A DNA stretch of 64,000 bases. Source: Saccoglossus kowalevskii. Lineage: Eukaryota; Hemichordata; Enteropneusta; Harrimaniidae. Below, piece after piece: positions 1-10,509 of the stretch; positions within the stretch are counted from its first letter, which is position 1; each line of letters starts with the position of its first letter. The notes under the pieces were generated by a model. The model searched no databases. It was not told the DNA's origin and saw only the letters and a program-made list of their open reading frames with translations. Made by a program: the position numbers and the translations under genes. The DNA is taken from contig NW_003110974.1 in the NCBI RefSeq assembly GCF_000003605.2, positions 380,984-444,983 of the forward strand, given 5' to 3'.

Positions 1-412
1 TTTATTTTGTCCAGTAAAAGCTGTTGTGATAATAAGCTCCTTTCAATAAATGTTTCTCGTAAAAACACTTTTTGAAATGTGTGTATAGTAAAATCACTTT
101 TAAAAGTGTCGTGATAATAAGAGTTTTTATATTTTCAATACGTGTTATGTGCAAAAACATCCCTGAAATGTTGCAATAACAACACTGACTGCAAGTGTTT
201 CCATCAAATACACTTTTCGTAATTATGCAGATTAAGTGTTTTTTAAGTGAGTTTATAAGCACTTTGAATGTGTTACCACAAAACAGAAAACAATATTTTC
301 GATAAAAAAAAAAACTTAATGTGTTTAATTATAAAAAAACTTAAAGGGATTTTAAAGTTGGGACAAAAATGTTTCATATTTTAAAACACTTGAATTTACG
401 AGTGTAGCACGT
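1..412 (+). repeat. Periodic ACACTTTT repeat, copy A (cut by window edge)
   Basis: Short motifs of the form ACACTTTT and AAAAGTGT recur every few tens of bases, often as small palindromes. The block ends in a stretch (about 300-412) containing GGGACAAAAATG and TTTTAAAACACTTGAATTTAC-like sequence. The same succession is found in reverse complement at 10510-11060 and, more diverged, at 4779-5350. No protein is evident. I infer that this is the right-hand end of a copy whose body lies upstream of the window. Confidence 0.7.
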
Positions 413-964
413 TGTATGGGAAAGCAGGTAGCGAAATACGATTAAATAATACGAGGTTATTATCACACATATAAAAGTGCTTTCTCTCAGGACTCTTTTT
501 CAAAAATACATTGAAAAATGTATATACAAGTTTTTTAACTGACACATTGTTATGAAAAGCCACGCAGTATTTGTATCAGAGACACATTTTAAAAGCGTCT
601 GCACTGATAACGAGATTTAGAATCAATATCAATACACTGGTGTGTGACACACATGTATCTGCATCCGAAATACTATTTGGAAACGGTTTATGAGCAAAAT
701 TAAATGATACGTTTCGCGATCCTGCCTGGCATGAAAAAGTATTTATTTTTAACTAATAAAGTCCTCGAAAAAATGTGTTCTGGTGAATGTTACCAAAATA
801 TTTCGTATATTTCGTAATATATTATAAGCCTGTGCGTTATTTAATCTGTTTACCACAGTATAGCTCATGATTTGATTAGTATTTTTGCAGATTGGGTTTT
901 TAATTCAGTAGATCGTTTTCACCTTGAGTGTATCAGGCTTTTTGTGTATCAGATTATATTGTCA
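413..964. other. Non-coding stretch between repeats
   Basis: There are scattered weak matches to the ACACTTTT-type repeat around 470-620. No gene, RNA or clear element is seen in the rest. Confidence 0.4.
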
Positions 965-1870
965 AATATATTTGAATTCATATTGCACAATTCCGTCTAG
1001 TCGTTGTAAGTGCACTTTTACTACACGCTATTTTTTATTTGGGACAGTGCGGTGAGAAAGTTTGCTTGTAGAGGAGAGATGCGTTTGCCAATTGCGAGTT
1101 GTAAATGTCAGGTTCCATGTAATTGTGTTTTATGTCTATATGTTCAAGTGTGTGCATGTGTTTGCTAGGAGGCAGATTTGTCCCAGAGGGTTTCATATCA
1201 AAGTAGGTCGTGATGAACATGCTTTTAGTAGGTTTTATTTGTATGCAAAACATTATTCTGCATTTTAATTTGAACGTCAAAGATTCGAATTGTGCATGTC
1301 CATCTAGTCAATTTACGTGCACATTCACTACACTATATTCCATGGGGTTATTTTTAGGACAGTGCACTGTAGCGTAATGAAGGGCGCTTCAATTGACGAG
1401 GCACATAAGCCTAGATGCGTATTCAACTATTGTATTCTAGTAATCTCGTGTTTCTTGTTTATATATCCATATATGTGACTGTAATTACGATTACTTCCAC
1501 TCAGGTGTACATCATTGCTGGTGGGCAGATTTGTCTCCAAGGGTAGGTTGTTCTGGACATAATTATACTAGGTATTATTTATGTGCAGAATTTATCCTCC
1601 GTGAATGTTTTGGCGTCAGAAATTTGAATTGCGCATTCACTACCAGTTATTTTAAACCGTCATTTGGCACAGTGCGTTTATAATATGAGGGCGCATTTAC
1701 TTTGCGGTGTGATGCACCTTTGCTGAGTTGCAATTTCTAATCTCGTGTTTTATGTAGTTTCATGTTCATATGTTCGTATATAATTATAGAGTTTATTGTT
1801 GCCTACATTCAGGTATTCATTTGTGATATCAGTTTGCGATTATAATTATATTCAGAGTGGTGAATCAAAT
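965..1870 (+). repeat. Degenerate tandem repeat, about three units of ~315 bp
   Basis: Three successive blocks share the same order of motifs. A GGGACAGTGC-like box ends near 1050, 1365 and 1675, preceded each time by a TTGAATT(C)..GCGCAT..CACTAC-like stretch. A GGCAGATTTGTC box follows at about 1171 and 1527. Units 1 and 2 also share the TAGGTATTTATTTGTATGCA-like part. The units are clearly diverged, so the array is old. Two short overlapping open frames at 1035-1280 lie inside unit 1 and are not credible genes. Confidence 0.75.
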
Positions 1871-2299
1871 TTAATATGCTCGTCTTTTTAGAATTTCATG
1901 ACAATCGGAAGACAGGGCGACATAATGTAATATGTCGAATATTAAGTAAAACAAATAAAAGTTACTTTCTGTACAGACTAACGAATAATGAGATCACGGA
2001 TTTAGAATTAGTATAAAATAAAGCATATTACAAAAGCAATTAACATTATTTTTTACCAAATCACCACACTATTTATATTATCAAACAGGGTCAATCAGAA
2101 TGAATGATTGAATAACAAGATATATTTAATAGGAATGAATGTGGTTGAAGTAATGCATTGCTACGAAGAGACCCAAATGATGCTGTAAAGAATCACATAC
2201 ACTCTGGTTGACACTTCCTTGGACAATTGCCATTACTTTTTGAGGTGGAGTTGCACTTAAGTAGAGTAACTCACCCGAACGTCAAGTTTCAAGTCTTAT
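1871..2299. other. Non-coding, nothing recognised
   Basis: AT-rich sequence with stops in all frames. It has no similarity by eye to the flanking arm and lies outside the inverted duplication. Confidence 0.4.
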
Positions 2300-5200
2300 A
2301 ATGAAAAAATATGTCTATTATATTATGAAACATCCGTATTTTTTATTAAAATACCATGTTTTAGTATTTTTGAAAGGGTGTTTGTCGGTGTAATATTTTG
2401 ATGAAATTTAAACACATTGTAAACACACACACAAATATTAAAAAGATAAAACACTGAGTGTTTTACGGCGACATACATGTGACATTAATGTCTTCATGGG
2501 ACACTTAATCCACCGAAGTTAACGCAATTAATCAGGTCGTCGTGACATTACCTTATTCAGGGAACAGTTTTATGTGCCCTGATGTCACTACGCTAATATA
2601 CTCAAATATTTCAGGAGACAGCAACAGTCATTAACACCTAAGACACAAGATCATGGAAGGAAAATATGTATGTACTCCCTTATGGCCTTATTGACAGTAC
2701 AAACTGAAAATCAAGTCACATGGCGAAGTACTTTGAGACATAATGGACTTTGATTATCCACATCTGGTGTACAGTGGCGGCGTTTCGAAACATCAAGCAT
2801 TCTCACATGCGACTTAAAATTTGTTTTGACAAACAAAATCACTAACCATCTTTGTACCCAGAACACCTGACTATAAATGTTTAAAGGGCGGCAGTTGTAG
2901 CGCTGCGCATGTGCGACATTTGTGTTGACAAACATTGATTTTCCCACAATCCAGTGCACTCTTATAATGAAAATCACAAGTATGAGATGTGACCTGGGGG
3001 AGACGTATACCGCCGTTGATTCTTTTGATACCTTCCAGTCACCTAAAAAATACCCAATTGAAGCTCGGTAACGTCTCAGTTTGTACTCGTTGATGTTTAT
3101 GCAGTGTTTCAATACACGGTTCATAAGTGTTTATGTATACGACATGTACCCACGTTCATAAGGCTGACTAAAACACTTTTCCCGAAAAACATTTCATTTG
3201 AGAGCAATTCATAAAACAATATTTCAACCTATAACACCAAACCATGTATGTTTCACGAAGTGTATGTTCAGGACACTGTTGCATGGAGTCTATAATCAAA
3301 GTATTTATTAAAAAAAAACGACATTATTATATAAATTTATTCATCATTATGCTAGAGGATACATAGCTAGAAAATAAAGGCGACATTCACATTAAATCAT
3401 GAGGAAAACCACATTAAATTAAAGTATATATATTGTGAGGAGACATATTGTGAACGTTGCGACAAATTTATCGATTATAGAAATTTCCATAATAAACAAT
3501 AATAAAATAAATGCGTGAGCGGTTACCTGTCATAAATTCAGTAGTAAATTAAATTAAAAATGCACAGTGATGTTATCAATGTTCAAGTTGGACAGGCGTT
3601 ATTTTTTTGCGATCTAATCAATAGATTCATTTTCTTCATATCTATTATTCCATTGACACCTCAGTATTGAATGGTATCTGGTAGTGATTACCACACACCT
3701 GTGTGAACTGTGTGAGTATACTCTAATATTGAACACCATTATATGTTGTGTTTACATGTAACTGATAACGTGTGTCGTGTGCACGCTCATTCAACAATTG
3801 AATTATACATTTAGGAGCATGTGGCTTGTTTCAAATCATGGCTTTACGATCTTTAAATGCAATTCATAGAACCAAGCATCGGCAGTTGTGCACTGCATTT
3901 TCATTTACAGCGGCCTCCATTCATTTGATTAGTGTGGGTTGGTACGATAAATGATTTAACTCAAATTCATGCATTTACAGAACCAAGAGAATTGCACACT
4001 GCGTGAATTCCTTGCCGACATCTTTAAGAGACATGATCTGAGTTACCAAATAAAATATAGAACCGTTAGGCAGAATTTAAAAGGAGTGCTCGAAGCAATA
4101 ATGATAATTAATTAAACATTATTACCTGAATTTTGATAATATGTTTTTTCAGATTAAAGAGAAAAAGTAAAGGTTCGCTAAGAACACGCGATATGATTTT
4201 GACAATATTTGTTTGTTGTTGATTCAGTCTTTCCGTGCCAGAAGAGCTCTAATTAGATAAATATCCTTTTAAAAATACTACACTATACTATTTTAAGAGA
4301 TGAAAATAGACAATCAAACTATTGGAGGGATATAAAATTGAAAGATGAATTAAATGAAATTGATATAGTGCATATATGCAGAGACGTGGATTGGTTGACA
4401 ATGGGATTGCAATAGAGTAAATTGATTTTATTGAGCATGTTTCAGTGAAATAAATGAGTTTTCATTTGTCAAACAATTTTTCTTTTTCCTTGGAATTTGA
4501 TATGCCCGTACAGACTGCATTCGAAACAACGATAGGGCAAAAGAATGAGCACGTTCATTTATATTAACGAAGAAAGAGACAGTTTAAAGATGTTGTTTGT
4601 TTCAGTTTATTACACATCTCTTTTATTACTCATCTATGTCCATGTTAACAATTATTGGGTATTGTTTATACAGTTTCGCGAAAGGTGTTAATTTCAATAA
4701 CTATTCAGATGAACATAGTGTCTAAACTTGACTAAGTAGTTTGTTTATTGTACGTATTGAATTGTATTTTGCATTTAATCACTTTTTAAAATGTTTTATA
4801 AACACTTTTTTCGATGCATAATTCTGGTGGAAGCATTTTTCAAAATATATGTCCAGTAAAACACTTTCCATAGTGCTGTGATGGTGAAAACATGTCCTCG
4901 ATTGAGATACTATTACACGTGTCGTGATTATAAACACTTCACAAAATGTGTCTAGTAAAAACACTATTGCTGTGTTAAGCAATACTTGTCAATACATGTT
5001 TGCAGTGAAAGAACTTTTCAAAATGTGTGTCTAGTAAAGCACTTTTAAAGTGATAATAAAAACGTTTCTAATAAAACACATAGTGTGATGTGTTATATGC
5101 AAAAATATTCCAGCAATTTTGCATTCAAAAACACTGAATTAAAGTCTACTCACTTTACATAAGTATGAAAATTATAATCATTATATGTGTTTTAAAGCGG

Positions 5201-5350
5201 ATACAAGCCTATAAACACTCTAATAATGTTTTACCTCACAAAAGTAAAAACAATATTTTAAAAGTGTATTGTCGTAATATAAATCATTTAAAAATAAAAA
5301 AAAAATGATTGGTAATTTTAAATTGAGGAAAAAACACTTAACAGTGCATT
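2300..5350 (+). repeat. Left arm of a large diverged inverted duplication
   Basis: This ~3-kb block matches the reverse complement of 10510-13850 in collinear order. Anchors are 2456-2466 with 13746-13756 (GAGTGTTTTAC), 3165-3180 with about 13081-13095 (CTAAAACACTTTTC), 3780-3800 with about 12349-12372 (CACGCTCATTCAAC), 3880-3930 with about 12110-12160 (GCACTGCATT and CAGCGGC), 4095-4115 with about 11822-11850 (CAATAATGATAATTAATTAA), and 4671-4696 with about 11287-11315 (CAGTTTCGCGAAA and GTTTTAATTTCA). The arm ends in the ACACTTTT repeat (4779-5350). Identity is moderate with many indels. No coding capacity is conserved between the arms. It may be a copy of a large non-autonomous transposon or an inverted segmental duplication. 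Confidence 0.85.
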
Positions 5351-6149
5351 TGGAGAACCCATATACATAATCTTAATACAACCTCACATAAACAAACTCA
5401 TACAATCAAGAATTACTAAACAATACCTATATGTGAAATCACCCATTCCTCCCTCGCCAGTCATACAACGAATGATAAATACCCGATGTCAGCACTGCAT
5501 ACATTCCACTGATGCTATTTAAGATTGTCTGCGAAATTATGTCCGTGAAACCTTTTAAATCATTTTTCAGGTATACGAATGCATGTATATGAGAACAAGT
5601 CATCTAGTGATTCATGCAAGCGTCTTGCCGGTGCATGTAAACGTCAGCAAAGGCAATTGTTCAACAAACATTTATTCTAATGGATTTGGGGAATGATTCG
5701 TGTCCGGTTACTATGGATACAGCTATCGTTAGAAGGATTCTTTACTATTAGAGATATGGTCATTTTTAATGAGCAGGATAATTGGAAGCGTTTCCTTGGA
5801 ACAAAGTACATGTCAGTTGAATGCATAACACAAACAAAACGAATTATGTGTTCAGTGAAAGCAAGAAGTTGTAAAAATAAAAACCTATTCACAGCGAAAA
5901 TTTCTTCAAATTTGTGGTTTAGTGAAGACACTTATAAAAATGCTGTGATTAATATGATTCCACATCCAAATGTCGTTAGGGTTACACAAATCAAAATTGT
6001 AAAAGTTTGGAAGGGAAATTTAGTTACTGAGATATGATATGACTTTATTACATTTACTGGAATATCTCATTACAGTCGTTGCACGACATGACGTCGAATC
6101 CACGATACAATAAATTATGACCTAGAGTGTGCACCAACGCATAGACAAC
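5351..6149. other. Non-coding, nothing firm
   Basis: The stretch contains a 114-codon open frame (5693-6037) with no recognisable domain and no codon or splice support. I regard it as chance. Confidence 0.4.
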
Positions 6150-6925
6150 AACTAACTAAAACAAAGGGGTGTTTTTGTCAACATAATGAATGAAAACAGA
6201 TTATGACATGGATAATGAGAAAACAAATGAAAATTGTAGTCGGGGAAGGTCGCGACACAATTCAAAGCCGTTGCCATTTGTGGAGCTATACACCTAATAC
6301 ATATGATGACACTTTTTATCATCAAACCGTAGAAAATGACGAATTACTAGAAGACATCCCCTTCCAGTTCTAAGTATCGTATATGTACTTACGTAATTAC
6401 AGTAATGAATAATTATAATGAATCAATATTCAACTAATATGATTGTTGGTTTGTATGCGCTTTGTAGATGTGTTTGTGACATTGGAAATGTACTTATTTC
6501 AGTATTGCTTCAATCTATTCAAAAATGTTTATTCTTATGGGGAGTGTGTGCCACTAAATTTCTAGTCCGTCCCAACCGCTAAAAAAATTAGCGCGTAAGA
6601 TATATCGAATATTAAGATCTTGGGGTCGACATATCATTATGCAACTAAGCTGTATCGAGAAAATAGAGCATGCAGCACAGATATTAAAACCAAAATCACG
6701 ACTCAATTGTTGGCAAATAATAGTTGACCCATTAAATGACTTCACTATAAACGGACCAAGTCAATTTTAAATAAACACTTATAAATACAAAGATATACGT
6801 CAATTTGAAAAAGAAACTGCGTGCGCTTAGGGGTAAATTGAAAAAAACAGTTTTGTTGTCAATAACTGGATGATTCTCTTGTACAGAATGATAGGCGCCA
6901 TGTTCATATTTTACCTGATAATGTA
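6150..6925 (+). repeat. Direct duplication, copy 1
   Basis: Aligns by eye with 7290-8295. Shared landmarks are GGGGAAGGTCGCGACACA at about 6241 against GGGGAGGTCGTGACACA at about 7375, AGCTATACACCTAATACATAT at about 6283 against 7426, TACTTACGTAA near 6388 against 7610, and GGGTCGACATAT..ATGCAACTAAGCT near 6624 against 7827. GCAGCACAGATA at 6674 matches 8053, and GTCAATTTTAAATAAACA near 6759 matches 8152. This copy has no insert where copy 2 carries a MITE, so it preserves the ancestral empty site (about 6660-6675). Confidence 0.8.
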
Positions 6926-7289
6926 TTTTGGCCACTTGCTGCATTTCTTTACAATACACCTCCTTAGATGTAGCTATTGCAGTTTTATTCAGCAGGGATC
7001 TCGCAGTTATATCGTATATATCGATTAAAGTGAAGTATTTATTTAAAAATATTCTAGGAATATCGGACAGATCTTAGATAGAGTATGTGCCTCATAAACG
7101 AAGTGATTGGCGATAGAAAGTTTGTCTTGTAACTTGATTTAAAGATGCAAATTTTTCATAAATATTGATGCAGAGGTTAGTCTGAAGCGGATGATGGTGG
7201 CTGGATAAATCACTGAGAATTGAGCAAAGTATTTTTAGAATAACAAGACTGAGAAAAAATCTGCTACTTTTTTATACAATGATCATGGG
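6926..7289. other. Spacer between direct duplicates
   Basis: AT-rich spacer with no recognisable gene or repeat. Confidence 0.35.
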
Positions 7290-8295
7290 AGCAAGTAGCC
7301 AAAACAACGTTTGCTGTTTTTATGATTCAAAAGAACTAATTTGATAATGTTTTATCAACATGCAGAATGAAAAAGGGGAGGTCGTGACACATTTCGAAAG
7401 TGTGAAAGACTGCTGCCATCAGTGAAGCTATGCGCCTAATACATATACAGGTACTGACGTATGATGGGACTCCGCTTCATATTCTTATACAATTTTTCAA
7501 TAATTTCGCCAACTTTAATACCTTAGAATTACTAAAAATAAAAGTCGTCGTCAGAGATAGTGAAAGATGTGAGGAACTGTTATCCTTTAAAAGTAAGTGC
7601 CGTATATACACTTACGTAAATACAGAAAAGTTGTCATGTCCAAAAGTATATTTAGGAGCAAAAGTAAACAACAAATGTGATCTGGGGTTTTAATGCGCTT
7701 CAGGGATACGCGTAGCATTATCATACGAAAAACTAGCTATGTACTTGTTCAATTTTGCTTAAATTCAAACCATAAAATTATGGTGTGACACTAAGATTCT
7801 AGTCGAGCCCTGATAATGAGGTCACGGGGTTGACATATTAATGAGATACGTGCAACTGAGCTATTTCGATAAACTAGAACGAGCCAGTGGCGGATCCAGC
7901 AAAATGTATTGGGGGGGGGGGTCCAAGCTTCGCTTAAGATATACGGAGCATAAATTGCAGATAAGCTATGCGTAATCCAGATGATATGAATTGTCATGCG
8001 TTTGGGGGGGGGTGCCCCCTGGCCCTCCCTCTGGATCCGCCACTGGAACGAGCAGCACAGATACTGAAACCAAAATTATGATTGACCCATTAAATGACTA
8101 CGCCTTAAACGCCTTAATTTTGTGAGGTATAAACGAACTTAAACGGACTCACGTCAATTGAAAATAAACATTCATAATTATACACATGTACGTGCGCTCA
8201 GAGGGTATGTCAAATTGATATGGACATGTATGCATCCAATAACTCTCTTGTATTGAAAGGTAGACACCATGTGCATATTACACATGATAATTGTA
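7290..8295 (+). repeat. Direct duplication, copy 2 (interrupted by a MITE)
   Basis: Second copy of the block at 6150-6925, in the same orientation and about 1.15 kb downstream. It is longer mainly because of the 161-bp insertion at 7885-8045. Removing that insert and one target copy restores collinearity. Divergence is considerable, so the duplication predates the MITE insertion. An 87-codon open frame at 7430-7693 falls inside it and has no open counterpart in copy 1, so it is not supported as a gene. Confidence 0.8.
7885..8045. mobile_element. hAT-type MITE with 8-bp target-site duplication
   Basis: A 161-bp element bounded by inverted termini CAGTGGCGGATCCAG (left) and CTGGATCCGCCACTG (right), flanked by the perfect direct repeat GAACGAGC at 7877-7884 and 8046-8053. 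An 8-bp target duplication and CAG..CTG ends are typical of hAT-superfamily elements. The inside is subterminally G/C-rich, with runs of G near both ends, and has no coding capacity, so it would depend on a transposase encoded elsewhere. The paralogous site at about 6660-6675 lacks the insertion. The perfect target duplication and well-kept termini suggest a fairly young insertion relative to the host duplication. Confidence 0.93.
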
Positions 8296-8725
8296 AATTT
8301 CATAATTAGACACAGGTTTCTTTCCATCACGATTCATTATATAATTCGGTAGAGTCATCATTTGAATACAGAGTGTTAATTCTTCTTATGTTTAGAAGAA
8401 AAAAATACTCTGCTCGTGAATACAGGCGAGATTATGTATGAATACCCCTCTCGGTCCTCGGTCAAAAGTAATCATTAAATGTAAAACAATGGACCCAAGA
8501 TGTGAATTTTCCTGCTTCTGTGCGTCTCAATTTTTTACCATACTTCGGTTTAAAAAACATTCGTTAGTTAACGATACCTGCCGAGTACAGTAACGAAGGA
8601 ATACTGCGCAGTTTGGGTATATTTTTCTACAGCTTCATCGCAGGCTGTGTGTCGCTAGAGCGTGTGTGTATGTATTAACTATTTCTGTATACAATGAGCA
8701 AATGAATGTAGATGAATAAAAATAA
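8296..8725. other. Non-coding, nothing recognised
   Basis: AT-rich sequence without a credible gene. Confidence 0.35.
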
Positions 8726-9310
8726 TATATTGGGAGTTCATTAATAAAGAAAGCTTCTGAATATAAATATCTAGGACATTGGTTTACAAGGAACCTGCCT
8801 GATCATATCCAATCTAAAACACAAATTGAGAAATGTTATATCCTCTATTATGGCAGTGTAAAGAAAGTAGATTATGGCGTGTCACCCTTGAATAAAAGTC
8901 ACATAATGCACAGTAAATGTATTATCGGCGCAAGCATACATGCAGTGAATTAATGTTGTAATACTTGGTGATCAAAGATTTATCACTGTGGCAAGCCGGT
9001 TAACAATTATGAAACTAAAATATTACACACGACCGTTCCACTTTGAAGAGTACAAAGTGTTAACAAATATATTTAACAATTTAATTAGTATATATGAAGG
9101 TTTCACAAAATGTTTGGTAAACATGTTAAATTAAACAATTATATATTATATTATAACAAAATTGTGAAAGATATTATCAAAACTCCTTGGACAGCAGTTT
9201 GAAGCGAGAAACTCGTACCGTTAGGCTTATGAGAAAAATAGGCAGATGTATGTGTTCCTGTTGTGGAAATGATATTGACACATCTTAGATTGTAATTTCT
9301 AAAACATTGT
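8726..9310 (+). mobile_element. LINE remnant: reverse transcriptase C-terminus and terminal zinc knuckle
   Basis: The frame 8726-8953 (75 codons before a stop) encodes a segment with EYKYLGHWFT followed by DHIQSK, the pattern that follows the catalytic core in non-LTR retrotransposon reverse transcriptases (KYLG-type motif, then a helix with an HI signature). Downstream, at about 9244-9302, CMCSCCGNDID is followed, after a one-base frame change, by HILDC. This matches the CxxC..H..C knuckle that ends many LINE ORF2 proteins. Between them the frame is interrupted by stops. No endonuclease or palm domain is present, so this is a 5'-truncated, decayed copy. The clade (L2/CR1/RTE-like) cannot be fixed from this much. 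Confidence 0.6.
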
Positions 9311-10509
9311 TAAAATAAGGTACTTTTAAATATGTTAAGCTGATCTATTTCAAACACATACTTGATTTATTTTGAATGTTATTGAGTATTTATTGGATGA
9401 GAAAAAATTGATATTATCATTATAATTTGACATTGTCTTAATATGTCGCATTTCTGCTTTGAGAGATTAGTGATGGCGCGATGTACATAATATGTCTAAC
9501 TTGATCAGGGCGAAATGAGCTAATAACGTCTCCTTTCTCGGTGATTAACAGTGACTAATGGACAGTGATCTGTCACCTCGGATTCGTGGGCACTGACTTT
9601 ATAATGCTAAACGAACTCGAAAGATGTGCCATTGTAAGCAATACGCATAATGCCCGCTCACTATATTAGTGACAGTGTGCACACATTAGCATTGACTGTC
9701 ATGAAACACAATATGACAGAATGTTGATAGGTGTCCAATCTAGCAGATTCATCCTTTACATTTTAAACTTGCCACAATGACCTGATCCGAATAAGATGCA
9801 ATACGTTATGTCGAGTCTGATCTGTAACCACATGCAGAGATGTGTTGTTAGTAAAGTGTTAAGCAAGTGTAATGTCAAATGTGAGTTCTAACTCACTTGA
9901 TTCATTCTGTCTTTTCATGTTGTTTTTGCCATGCAGATCATTATATTCAGTAAATCATACTAACTATAAGTGCAAGAATTTCCACGTTCACAATCAATTT
10001 ACACATGATAACCTATTGAACACAATGTTTTTCGACGATCGTGGCTTTTAAAACACTCCAATAATCCTACTGAGAATCAACAACAGTGAAATGTTTCCAT
10101 TCATAATTAAGTGGTAGTTTTCAAAATGCAAATATGTTCACTTGTTTCCGATTGAATCAAATCACAGTGTAACACGAAGCATTTATGTCCAATGATACAC
10201 AGCGTGATGTGCGTCTGAATTAATAGTGCTCTCAATCAGACGATGTTACTTATTTTTAGTGCTTACTCAATCAAGGCCAAATATCTAGAATTATATGTGC
10301 TATTATTTGTACATGTAGTTTGATCATGTTGTCTTTGAATATTGACTAGTCTTAAATTCAAAATTGGTCATTAAATTCATAAATATTACAGAATTTCAGG
10401 TCAGAATTGAGCGCATGTTCAATGGCACGGCATTTCACGATTTGTCGGTGTAGCATAACGGCGCTTTTATTTATTTCATCATATATTACTCCATCTTATC
10501 TCACATTCA
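9311..10509. other. Non-coding, nothing firm
   Basis: AT-rich stretch inside the inverted pair. No clear match to 5350-6149 was found, so the inverted homology seems to stop at the repeat ends. Confidence 0.4.

Noticed and set aside
2711-3124. 137-codon minus-strand frame inside the left arm
   Set aside because: Not open in the matching part of the right arm and without recognisable motifs, so not conserved as coding.
5693-6037. 114-codon plus-strand open frame
   Set aside because: No recognisable domain, an overlapping minus-strand frame of similar length in the same place, and no splice or start context. Probably chance.
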